Origin: Legionella cincinnatiensis
GTDB lineage: Bacteria > Pseudomonadota > Gammaproteobacteria > Legionellales > Legionellaceae
NCBI RefSeq assembly: GCF_900452415.1
Contig: NZ_UGNX01000001.1
Coordinates: 372,001 to 436,000, forward strand
Direction of reading: 5' to 3'
DNA: 64,000 nucleotides
Part shown: piece after piece, positions 20,521 to 28,424 of the stretch
Layout: each line of letters begins with the position of its first letter
Numbering within the stretch: the first letter of the stretch is position 1
The notes under the pieces: generated by a model
Database searches by the model: none
Told to the model about the DNA's origin: nothing
Seen by the model: only the letters and a program-made list of their open reading frames with translations
Program-made: the position numbers and the translations under genes

Positions 20521-20934
20521 ATGACTATGACATCAAATAAACCTTATTTAATTCGTGCGGCCTACGATTGGATAGTTGATAACGAATTAACGCCTTATAT
20601 TTTGGTAAATGCAGCATATTTAGGTGTACAGGTTCCAACAGAGCACGTAAATCATGATCGTATCGTGTTGAACATTTCCCCAGCAGCTACTCGAGGTCTC
20701 TTGTTGGAAAATGATCGGATAATCTTCACCGCGCGCTTTTCAGGAAAAACGGAGCAAATCTTTGTTCCACCAGGAGCTGTATTGGAAATATATGCCAAGG
20801 AAAATGGCAGGGGTATTGCCTTTGCACTCGAAGATGAAGAAGAGCCGCCTCCAGCGTCTTCTGGTTCGTCAACTTCAGATGTTGAGGGCCCGGCGTCTTC
20901 TAAAAGTAAGCCTTCGTTGAAATTAGTGAAGTAG
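20521..20934 (+). CDS. sspB: ClpXP protease specificity-enhancing factor SspB
   Basis: 137 residues. The folded part (PYLIRAAYDWIVDNELTPYILVNA... PPGAVLEIYAKENGRGIAF) is the SspB fold that binds ssrA-tagged proteins. A flexible acidic/Ser-rich linker and the short C-terminal LKLVK hook that docks on ClpX follow. It starts 4 nt after sspA. Confidence 0.94.
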   Translation: MTMTSNKPYLIRAAYDWIVDNELTPYILVNAAYLGVQVPTEHVNHDRIVLNISPAATRGLLLENDRIIFTARFSGKTEQIFVPPGAVLEIYAKENGRGIAFALEDEEEPPPASSGSSTSDVEGPASSKSKPSLKLVK

Positions 20935-20935
20935 C

Positions 20936-22432
20936 ATGTCAGAAAACGCCCTTTATCGTTGTGAGCAAATTAGAGTTTGTGAACAACAGGCTACTTCTTT
21001 ATTTCACTTAGACGAAAATACACTTATGTCTCGAGCTGGAGCAGGGGCATTTTCGCAGCTAATAAAACTTTATCCTCATGTTCGACATCTTGCAGTTTAT
21101 TGCGGCTCGGGAAATAATGCAGGTGATGGATATGTTGTTGCACGATTAGCCCATGAACATGGATTATTAGTTACTGTTTACCAATGTAAGGCATTGGCGG
21201 ATTTGCCTCTTGCAGCCCAGCATGCAGCTTTGATGGCAATAAATGCAGGAGTTGACTGTCAACCTGCAGATGAGCCTTTAGATAGCGAAGCGGAGTTAAT
21301 TGTCGATGCACTACTTGGAATAGGTTTAAGAGGACCTGTGCGTGGCAATATTGCCTCAGCAATTCATCAGATCAATGCAAGCGGCCTTCCTGTCATAGCA
21401 TTAGATATTCCATCAGGTCTTAATGCAGATACAGGGTTGGTGGAAAACCTTTGTGTTAAAGCTAATGCTACCATAACATTCATCGCCCAAAAGTTAGGTA
21501 TGTATACTGCAGATGGCCCAGATCATTGCGGGGATATTTATTGCTGTTCATTAAGCCTAGAGGCGTGCACCAATCAATTAGCGCCTGCTGCACGTTTGTT
21601 AAACTCCACTACTTTATCGTTACCTTTTTCTAAGCGCAAAAAAAACTCTCATAAAGGAAATTATGGCCATGTTTTAATAGTAGGAGGAGGGCCAGGTATG
21701 CCTGGAGCTATTAGTCTTGCGGCAAAAGCAGCACTAAGAACGGGTGCTGGATCAGTTACTGTTGCAACTTGGCCTGAATATGCAAAGGGTGCTTTATCTT
21801 TAATTCCTGAAGCGATGGTAAGCGGTGTTAAAACCGCAAAAGACTTAAGACAACTCTTAGCAAATGCTTCTGTTTGTGTTATAGGACCTGGTCTTGGAGA
21901 AAGTGATTGGGCTATGGACCTATTTTTGCCAGCAATTACTTCGCAATTACCTATGGTGATTGATGCGTCGGCACTAAGATTATTGGCGAGTAATTCACAA
22001 ATTGACGACAATTGGGTTTTAACGCCCCATCCTGGAGAAGCAGCGGCTCTTCTTGCTTGTTCTACTGATTTGATTCAGAAGGATAGATACCAAGCAGCGG
22101 AAAAAATTCAACAACAATATGGTGGTGTTGTTGTATTAAAAGGTGCTGGAACAGTGATCCAAACCCCTGAAAAAAGTACTTTTGTCTGTCCTCGTGGAAA
22201 CCCTGGTATGGCGAGTGCGGGTATGGGCGATGTATTGAGCGGTATCATTGCTGGTTTTTGCGCCCAAGGTTTTTCTTTAGCCCAGGCAGCACAATATGGT
22301 GTTTGGGTGCATGCAGTTGCTGGAGATCGTGTCGCGAAAAAATTAGGTGGAGTTGGGTTATTAGCTAGTGATTTGTTAGATGCTATTCCACATGTATTGA
22401 ACTATCCAAATGATGAATACAAATCAATCTAA
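20936..22432 (+). CDS. nnr: Bifunctional NAD(P)H-hydrate epimerase / dehydratase
   Basis: 498 residues: an N-terminal YjeF epimerase domain (CGSGNNAGDGYVVARL; VDALLGIGLRGPV) and a C-terminal ADP-dependent dehydratase domain (GHVLIVGGGPGMPGA; LTPHPGEAA; GNPGMASAGMGDVLSGIIAG). It repairs hydrated NADH and NADPH. It overlaps the tsaE start by 23 nt, the common nnr-tsaE pairing. Confidence 0.95.
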   Translation: MSENALYRCEQIRVCEQQATSLFHLDENTLMSRAGAGAFSQLIKLYPHVRHLAVYCGSGNNAGDGYVVARLAHEHGLLVTVYQCKALADLPLAAQHAALMAINAGVDCQPADEPLDSEAELIVDALLGIGLRGPVRGNIASAIHQINASGLPVIALDIPSGLNADTGLVENLCVKANATITFIAQKLGMYTADGPDHCGDIYCCSLSLEACTNQLAPAARLLNSTTLSLPFSKRKKNSHKGNYGHVLIVGGGPGMPGAISLAAKAALRTGAGSVTVATWPEYAKGALSLIPEAMVSGVKTAKDLRQLLANASVCVIGPGLGESDWAMDLFLPAITSQLPMVIDASALRLLASNSQIDDNWVLTPHPGEAAALLACSTDLIQKDRYQAAEKIQQQYGGVVVLKGAGTVIQTPEKSTFVCPRGNPGMASAGMGDVLSGIIAGFCAQGFSLAQAAQYGVWVHAVAGDRVAKKLGGVGLLASDLLDAIPHVLNYPNDEYKSI

Positions 22433-22895
22433 TGCACTAATACTGGATTTACCAGACGAAAAATCGAGTGTAAATTTTGCCTCTCGTTTAGCTTCATGTC
22501 TTTGTCCTTCTTTAATCATGACTTTTAGTGGTGATCTAGGCGCAGGAAAAACCACGATCATTCGTGCCATGTTAAAATACTTAGGGGTGCAATCTGCGAT
22601 TAAGAGTCCTACCTTTTCATTAGTAGAAAGCTATACATGTCATGACATGCTCGTGCATCATTTTGATCTGTATCGAATTCATCATGAGGAAGAATTAGAA
22701 TACTTAGGTTTTCGAGATTATTTTGTGCCAGGTAGTATTTGTTGTATTGAATGGGCTGAAAATGCAGGATCAGCATTGCCTTATATAGATATTCGTTTTA
22801 AGTTAAACATGAAAGGGGCTGGACGTGAAATGCAAATAATAGCATTGAGCGCAGCCGGTAAAAAAATTTTAGCTCGCCTGGCAGGAGAAACATGA
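22410..22895 (+). CDS. tsaE: tRNA threonylcarbamoyladenosine biosynthesis ATPase TsaE
   Basis: 161 residues. Walker A is GDLGAGKTT and the conserved SPTFSLVESY follows, with HFDLYR and IEWAENAG later. It works with TsaB and TsaD to make t6A37 in ANN-decoding tRNAs. It starts inside nnr and overlaps the amidase start by 4 nt. Confidence 0.95.
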   Translation: MMNTNQSNALILDLPDEKSSVNFASRLASCLCPSLIMTFSGDLGAGKTTIIRAMLKYLGVQSAIKSPTFSLVESYTCHDMLVHHFDLYRIHHEEELEYLGFRDYFVPGSICCIEWAENAGSALPYIDIRFKLNMKGAGREMQIIALSAAGKKILARLAGET

Positions 22896-24334
22896 TCGTT
22901 CGCTTATGGATTTTTGTTGTATTATGTCTTTGGTCTGTTGTTACATCGAGCGCCCAACTTAAATCGATTGTTTTAAAACAACAAGGAAACCAAACATCCC
23001 TTTACTTTACAATTGCAGGCCCTTTTACACATAAGCTATTTTCATTAAGTCAACCAGACCGAGTAGTATTGGATTTAAAGGAGACTCAATTAGCTGTAGA
23101 TTTAAATCAATTGGGTCTGATTAATGGTCTAGTGAAGCAAGTGCGTAGTGGCCATTCTGAGCCTAGAACGTTACGATTAGTTTTTGAAGTAAATCAAAAA
23201 GTACTACTACGTTCAGCCCCCTGGCGGCCTAATGGGACTTATGGAGGAATACGAGTTGATTTATTACATAGTGGCCGCCTTGTCCCTCCAGTTGCTGCGA
23301 ATACTCCTAAAAAGGCGTTGCCAGTAACTCAAAAAGTGCCAATAAAACAGCCGCAACAACAATTTTTAAAACAGAACATTAGGGCACCGCAACCACCAGT
23401 ACAACCTATTTTAGCAAACCAAGCACCTATCAAGGTAAGTAATAAGCCTACTCGATTGCGTGATGTCATTGTGGTTTTAGATGCAGGTCATGGCGGCAAG
23501 GACCCCGGTGCTCGTGGGCCGCGCAATAGTCGCGAGAAAGATGTGGTATTAGCAATTACTTTGAAACTAAAGCAATTAATTGATAGACAGCCTGGTATGC
23601 GTGCTGTATTAACGCGTTCAGGAGATTATTATGTAGGTCTGCGTCAACGCTTGAACATTGCTCGAAGACATAATGGCGATATCTTTGTTGCCATTCATGC
23701 TGATGCATTTAATAATCCTCATTCTCATGGCGCCTCAGTATTTGCTTTATCACAAAGAGGAGCAACGAGCGAAGCGGCCCGTTGGCTTGCTGAAAAGGAA
23801 AACTATTCTGAATTAGGTGGTGTGAATTTAGGTGATTTAGATGATCAGAATGGGGTAGTGCGTTCTGTATTAATTGATTTATCACAAACAGCTACGATTA
23901 ATGCAGGTTTGCAAATGGGGGGACGTGTTTTAAATCAGCTGGGTAATTTTACTGTACTACACAATCACAAAGTAGAACAAGCACGTTTTGTTGTTTTAAA
24001 ATCCCCAGATATTCCTTCAATTTTAGTGGAAACAGGATTTATTTCGAATCCTGTTGAAGAGCGAAATCTCACGAATCCTGCTTATCAAGCTCGTTTAAGT
24101 CAAGCCATTTTTCAAGGTATTAAAGGATATTTCTGGGAGAATCCTCCACATGGATCGCGTATTGAAGCAATGGCAACGAATACGATTCATTTAGTTAGAA
24201 CAGGTGAAACTTTGCCTGCTATCGCCGCTCGTTATCATGTCTCAGTTGCAGCCTTGCAATCCGCAAATCATTTGCGAGGGGTCAGTCGACTTCGACCAGG
24301 GCAGAAATTGGTGATTCCTCCAGCATGGGCATGA
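22892..24334 (+). CDS. N-acetylmuramoyl-L-alanine amidase (AmiB/AmiC type, AMIN + amidase + LysM)
   Basis: 480 residues: a signal peptide (about 1-21), an AMIN domain (25-120) for septal targeting, a Pro/Gln-rich linker, and an Amidase_3 zinc domain (LDAGHGGKDPGARG with zinc His; FVAIHADAF; SILVETGFISN with catalytic Glu). A C-terminal LysM (about 432-477) follows. It splits daughter-cell peptidoglycan in the periplasm. The tsaE-amidase-mutL-miaA order is widespread in gamma-proteobacteria. Confidence 0.93.
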   Translation: MIVRLWIFVVLCLWSVVTSSAQLKSIVLKQQGNQTSLYFTIAGPFTHKLFSLSQPDRVVLDLKETQLAVDLNQLGLINGLVKQVRSGHSEPRTLRLVFEVNQKVLLRSAPWRPNGTYGGIRVDLLHSGRLVPPVAANTPKKALPVTQKVPIKQPQQQFLKQNIRAPQPPVQPILANQAPIKVSNKPTRLRDVIVVLDAGHGGKDPGARGPRNSREKDVVLAITLKLKQLIDRQPGMRAVLTRSGDYYVGLRQRLNIARRHNGDIFVAIHADAFNNPHSHGASVFALSQRGATSEAARWLAEKENYSELGGVNLGDLDDQNGVVRSVLIDLSQTATINAGLQMGGRVLNQLGNFTVLHNHKVEQARFVVLKSPDIPSILVETGFISNPVEERNLTNPAYQARLSQAIFQGIKGYFWENPPHGSRIEAMATNTIHLVRTGETLPAIAARYHVSVAALQSANHLRGVSRLRPGQKLVIPPAWA

Positions 24335-25959
24335 GAATTCGACAGTTACCTCCATTAATAGCAAATCAAATAGCTGCTGGAGAAGTAATAGAGCGTCCCG
24401 CATCTGTAGTAAAAGAATTACTTGAAAATTCTTTTGATGCAGGGGCTACTGCGATTACGGTTGAAACGAGTTATGGTGGCCTAAATCAAATTAAAATTAG
24501 CGATAATGGCGTAGGAATTGTAGCAGAAGATTTGCCTTTGGCTATTGCTCCCCATGCTACAAGTAAAATTAATTCGCTTGATGATTTGTACGCAATTGAT
24601 AGCATGGGTTTTCGTGGCGAAGCATTAGCCAGCATTGCCTCAGTAGCTAAAGTTAGCATCAGTTCTAAGCCTGCCCAGCAAGAAACAGCGATGATGTTGC
24701 GTGTGAGCGGTACAGAAATAACGTGCTCTCCTTGTGCTCGAGCAGTAGGAACAACAGTAGATGTTGTTGATTTATTTTTTAATGCACCAGTACGGAAACG
24801 ATTTTTAAAGAGCGAAAAGCTCGAGTTTCAGGCAATAGAAACAGTAGTCAAACGTTTTGCTTTAAGCGCACCTAAAATTGCGTTAACGCTAAAACATAAT
24901 GGCAAGCAGGTATTCTATCTTCCTGCGGTAACAAGTGAACAATCGTTATTATCCCGAATGACGCGTATATTAGGTAGTGCCTTTGTTCAAGATGCGATTT
25001 ATCTTGATGTGGATCATGGTTCAATGAAACTGTGTGGTTGGATAAGTGGCATTAAATTTCAGCGTAGTCAAAGTGATCGCTTATGGGTTTATGTCAACGA
25101 ACGAATGGTAAAAGATAAGTTAATTCATCATGCATTAAAACAGGCTTATGATGGTTTATTACATCCTGGTCGTTTTCCTGCATGTGTGTTGTATTTTACA
25201 ATAAATCATGCTGAAGTTGATGTGAATGTTCATCCTACTAAGCATGAAGTGCGTTTTCAACAGCCTCGGCTAATCTTTGATTTTTTTACGTCCCAATTGG
25301 CTGTAGCATTGGACACTCAAAAAAAGAGAAATCACGAAACCGTAGGTGAGTTAAATATACCAGCCAACCACGCCAAAAAGATTTGTGAGCCTTATCCCAA
25401 GCTCACGCTAATAAGCGAGAATGTTAACTCACTAGAGCAGCCTTGGGTTATTTTAAATAACCACTATATTTTGGTCTTTATTCATCAACAACCCTATCTC
25501 GTTAATCTTATAGCTTTGCAGCAATTTAAAATACAACAACAATTATCTGAATTGTCTTTCCCATTGGCCAGTAGGCCTTTATTGGTACCAATTCGTTATT
25601 CTCTTCCTCCTAAGAACACTGTAAACTTTCCAAATTTTATTCAATGTTTGTGTCAATTAGGAATACATATTGAACCTTTCAGCGATCAGGAAGTGTTAAT
25701 TCGGAGTATCCCACTTTGTATGCCTTATTTGGATTTACGTTTATTTTTAGAAACCGTGATCGCGCAGGAGGTACTGCACTCTTCTAAGTTGGTTGAGCTC
25801 ATGATTCAAGCCCAAGTTGTAGATCCCAGATTATTAAGTCATGAGGAAAAAATGGAGCTAAATGAATTGTTACTGAATGTACATGCAGAGAAAAATAAAG
25901 AAACTGGATTGTTTCGAGCATTGACCGTTGATGATTGTCGGAATTTATTAGATGTCTAA
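24331..25959 (+). CDS. mutL: DNA mismatch repair protein MutL
   Basis: 542 residues: a GHKL ATPase N-terminus (IRQLPPLIANQIAAGEVIERPASVVKELLENSFDAG; DNGVGI; GFRGEAL), a transducer domain with VDVNVHPTKHEVRF, and a C-terminal dimerisation domain. The interdomain linker is shorter than in E. coli (615 residues). There is no metal-binding endonuclease motif, as expected where MutH-type repair is used. I use ATG 24331, which overlaps the amidase stop (ATGA). Another ATG at 24325 adds two residues. Confidence 0.95.
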   Translation: MRIRQLPPLIANQIAAGEVIERPASVVKELLENSFDAGATAITVETSYGGLNQIKISDNGVGIVAEDLPLAIAPHATSKINSLDDLYAIDSMGFRGEALASIASVAKVSISSKPAQQETAMMLRVSGTEITCSPCARAVGTTVDVVDLFFNAPVRKRFLKSEKLEFQAIETVVKRFALSAPKIALTLKHNGKQVFYLPAVTSEQSLLSRMTRILGSAFVQDAIYLDVDHGSMKLCGWISGIKFQRSQSDRLWVYVNERMVKDKLIHHALKQAYDGLLHPGRFPACVLYFTINHAEVDVNVHPTKHEVRFQQPRLIFDFFTSQLAVALDTQKKRNHETVGELNIPANHAKKICEPYPKLTLISENVNSLEQPWVILNNHYILVFIHQQPYLVNLIALQQFKIQQQLSELSFPLASRPLLVPIRYSLPPKNTVNFPNFIQCLCQLGIHIEPFSDQEVLIRSIPLCMPYLDLRLFLETVIAQEVLHSSKLVELMIQAQVVDPRLLSHEEKMELNELLLNVHAEKNKETGLFRALTVDDCRNLLDV

Positions 25960-26896
25960 TTTGATTTTTTGTTTCATGGGGCCTACTGCTGCAGGGAAAA
26001 CTGCTTTAGCTTGTGAATTAGTAACACATTATCCTTTTGAAATTATTAGTGTCGATTCGGCAATGATTTATAGGGAAATGGATATTGGAACCGCTAAACC
26101 CAGTCCTAAAGAGCTAAACCTCGCTCCTCACCATTTAATTAATATTAAAGATCCAGTGGAATCTTATTCCGCAGCTCAATTTTGCAGTGATGCTTTATCT
26201 TTATGTGATGAGATCACTAGTAAAGGTAAGATCCCCTTACTGGTTGGGGGGACAATGATGTATTTTAATGCGCTGCAAAAAGGTTTAGCTGTTTTACCCG
26301 AAGCTTGTCCTGTTTTACGTGAGCAGTTAGAAAAAGAAGCTGCTTTGCATGGTTGGGGGAAGCTCCATCAACAATTAATGCACATTGATCCTGATACTGC
26401 GAAACGGGTTCACGCGAACGATGCACAACGAATTCAACGCGCATTAGAAGTATATTATTTAAGTGGAAAAACCTTGACTGCTTTTTTTGAGCAACAAAAG
26501 GAAAAAGACGTACATCATTTTATCAATTTTATCCTTTTTCCCGAAAATCGGGTATGGTTACATGAACGGATTGCACAACGTTTTGAGCAAATGTTACAGA
26601 CAGGACTTATTGAAGAAGTAATGCAATTACAGCAAAAATGGCCGGTATCAATAAATTTGCCTGCGATGCGTTGTGTGGGTTATAGACAAGTTCTAGAATA
26701 TCTGCAAGATGCTTATGATTACTCTACCATGCGTGATAAAGGAATAGCTGCTACGCGACAATTAGCTAAGCGTCAATTAACTTGGTTAAGACATTGGGAT
26801 GAAGCATTATATTATGATCCACAAAATGAAGCTTTTCACGATCAGATTCTAGCGAAAATTAGGGAAATATTAGATAATTCTAAAAAACCGTTTTAA
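25952..26896 (+). CDS. miaA: tRNA dimethylallyltransferase
   Basis: 314 residues: P-loop GPTAAGKTAL, the SVDSAMIYREMDIGTAKP block, PLLVGGTMMYF and the RQLAKRQLTWLR tRNA-binding helix. It prenylates A37 of tRNAs reading UNN codons. It overlaps mutL by 8 nt. The usual hfq-hflX neighbours do not follow. Confidence 0.96.
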   Translation: MSNLIFCFMGPTAAGKTALACELVTHYPFEIISVDSAMIYREMDIGTAKPSPKELNLAPHHLINIKDPVESYSAAQFCSDALSLCDEITSKGKIPLLVGGTMMYFNALQKGLAVLPEACPVLREQLEKEAALHGWGKLHQQLMHIDPDTAKRVHANDAQRIQRALEVYYLSGKTLTAFFEQQKEKDVHHFINFILFPENRVWLHERIAQRFEQMLQTGLIEEVMQLQQKWPVSINLPAMRCVGYRQVLEYLQDAYDYSTMRDKGIAATRQLAKRQLTWLRHWDEALYYDPQNEAFHDQILAKIREILDNSKKPF

Positions 26897-26905
26897 AGGA
26901 CCATT

Positions 26906-27100
26906 ATGTCAGAAACTAAAACCATACCCGCGAGTACTCAAAAAAATTATGTAATACATCGTGATGAGTTACCTCTAAGTTGTCCAACAAAAGATATGGT
27001 ATTATGGAATGCGCATCCAAAGGTTTATTTACCTATTGAAAAAACAGGAGTAGAGGTTTGTCCTTATTGTGGTTCGCGATTTGTTTTACAGAATGATTAA
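26906..27100 (+). CDS. Small zinc-finger protein (CHCC type)
   Basis: 64 residues, with C25, H37 (LWNAHPKVYLPIE) and C52-x2-C55 (VCPYCGSRF), the zf-CHCC pattern also found in the mitochondrial complex I subunit NDUFS6. In bacteria this small protein is uncharacterised. It lies 9 nt after miaA and may be in the same transcript. Confidence 0.8.
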   Translation: MSETKTIPASTQKNYVIHRDELPLSCPTKDMVLWNAHPKVYLPIEKTGVEVCPYCGSRFVLQND

Positions 27101-27262
27101 ATAATAGCTTAAGCCCCCAGGTTCCATGTTTATTCGAACGGTTGGAGTTGAGCGTAGGTTGTGTAGAGTTTTTCTAAAAAACAACATAGGGCATTGATTA
27201 GGAAAGTTTTACCACCACTTGCGCTAAATACGTCCGTTCTCTGATAGAGACTGACCACCTAC

Positions 27263-28303
27263 ATGATTAATTCGATTTGTATTGTAAGATTATCTGCCTT
27301 AGGTGATGTTCTAATGGCTGTTCCTCTTATTAGAACTTTACAGGCTAGTTTACCACAAACTACATTGACTTGGATTATCTCCAAACCTGCCTTTGATTTA
27401 GTGGAAGGGATGGCTGGTATTGAGTTTATTTTAATCGATAAGCCTAAAAGCATTAAAGATTATTGGTATTTTAAAAAGCAAATGAAAGGACGTACTTTTG
27501 ACGTGCTTTTAGCACCCCAGGCAAGTCTTAGGACAAACTTACTTTATCCATTGATTCGAGCGAAACGCAAAATAGGCTATGATGATCATAGAGCAAATGA
27601 TGCTCATGGCTTGTTTGTTAATGAACGAATTAAACCAGGATTAGAACATACTTTAGATGGTTTTTTAAAATTTGCCCAAGCGTTAGGGATACAGGAGCGA
27701 GTTATTCGCTGGGATTTACCTATTTCTCCTGCTGATTATCAATGGGCTGAACATCATTTACCCAAAGAGGGCCCCATTTTAGTTATTAATCCTGCGGCGA
27801 GCAAGCCAGAGCGTAGTTGGCCTGTTGCGCGTTATATCGAAGTCTTGCAAACAGCCCAAACTCGTTGGAATGTGCAGGTGGTCATTACGGGGGGCCCTAG
27901 TGATTTTGATAAAAATCTTGCAGAGCAAATTACTCAGGTTATTCCAGCAATTAATCTCGTTGGCAAAAGTCAGCCAAAACAATTGCTTGCTCTTATCAGC
28001 AAAGCAACAGTTGTTCTTTGTCCTGATACGGGGCCCTCGCATATGGCTACAGCAGTGAATACTCCTGTTGTCGCATTGCATGCTGTAACCAATCCCCTTA
28101 TTTCGGGGCCGTATCTTTTTCAGCATTTAGTAGTGAATCATTATCCTGAAGCAGCGAAAAAAATTCTGGGAAGCAAATGTATCGAAGATGTATGGGGACA
28201 ACATGTACATGGCGATGAACCTATGCAATTAATTTCTGTTGAAGAGGTGCTGGAAAAGTTGTCTGTAGTTTTAGATGGTTTTAAAAACACTAAAGTATAT
28301 TAG
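27263..28303 (+). CDS. ADP-heptose:LPS heptosyltransferase-like (glycosyltransferase family 9)
   Basis: 346 residues of the GT9 fold: IVRLSALGDVLMAVPLIRTL at the N-terminus, LVINPAASKPERSWPVARYIEVL in the middle, and CPDTGPSHMATAVNTPVVALHAVTNPLISGPY near the donor site. Probably adds a heptose or related sugar to the lipopolysaccharide core on the cytoplasmic face. The exact acceptor cannot be read from sequence. It is convergent with the P-type ATPase gene across a hairpin element. Confidence 0.85.
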   Translation: MINSICIVRLSALGDVLMAVPLIRTLQASLPQTTLTWIISKPAFDLVEGMAGIEFILIDKPKSIKDYWYFKKQMKGRTFDVLLAPQASLRTNLLYPLIRAKRKIGYDDHRANDAHGLFVNERIKPGLEHTLDGFLKFAQALGIQERVIRWDLPISPADYQWAEHHLPKEGPILVINPAASKPERSWPVARYIEVLQTAQTRWNVQVVITGGPSDFDKNLAEQITQVIPAINLVGKSQPKQLLALISKATVVLCPDTGPSHMATAVNTPVVALHAVTNPLISGPYLFQHLVVNHYPEAAKKILGSKCIEDVWGQHVHGDEPMQLISVEEVLEKLSVVLDGFKNTKVY

Positions 28304-28323
28304 GTCCCGTCCCTAAAGTTTTT

Positions 28324-28423
28324 TATCGATTTCCCCGCTTGAATTGCAACCTGAGTTTATGACTATGGTTTTATCCCATAAACTCAGATTCAATACTTGA
28401 GGTGAAAGAAAACATAATCGATA
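28324..28423. repeat. Inverted-repeat element between convergent genes
   Basis: About 100 bp bounded by TATCGAT (28324-28330) and ATCGATA (28417-28423). It contains a perfect 11-bp stem CTGAGTTTATG (28351-28361) / CATAAACTCAG (28377-28387), with further imperfect pairing outside. There is no T run. It may be a small repeat element and could also serve as a two-way terminator for the convergent glycosyltransferase and ATPase genes. Confidence 0.55.
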
Positions 28424-28424
28424 T

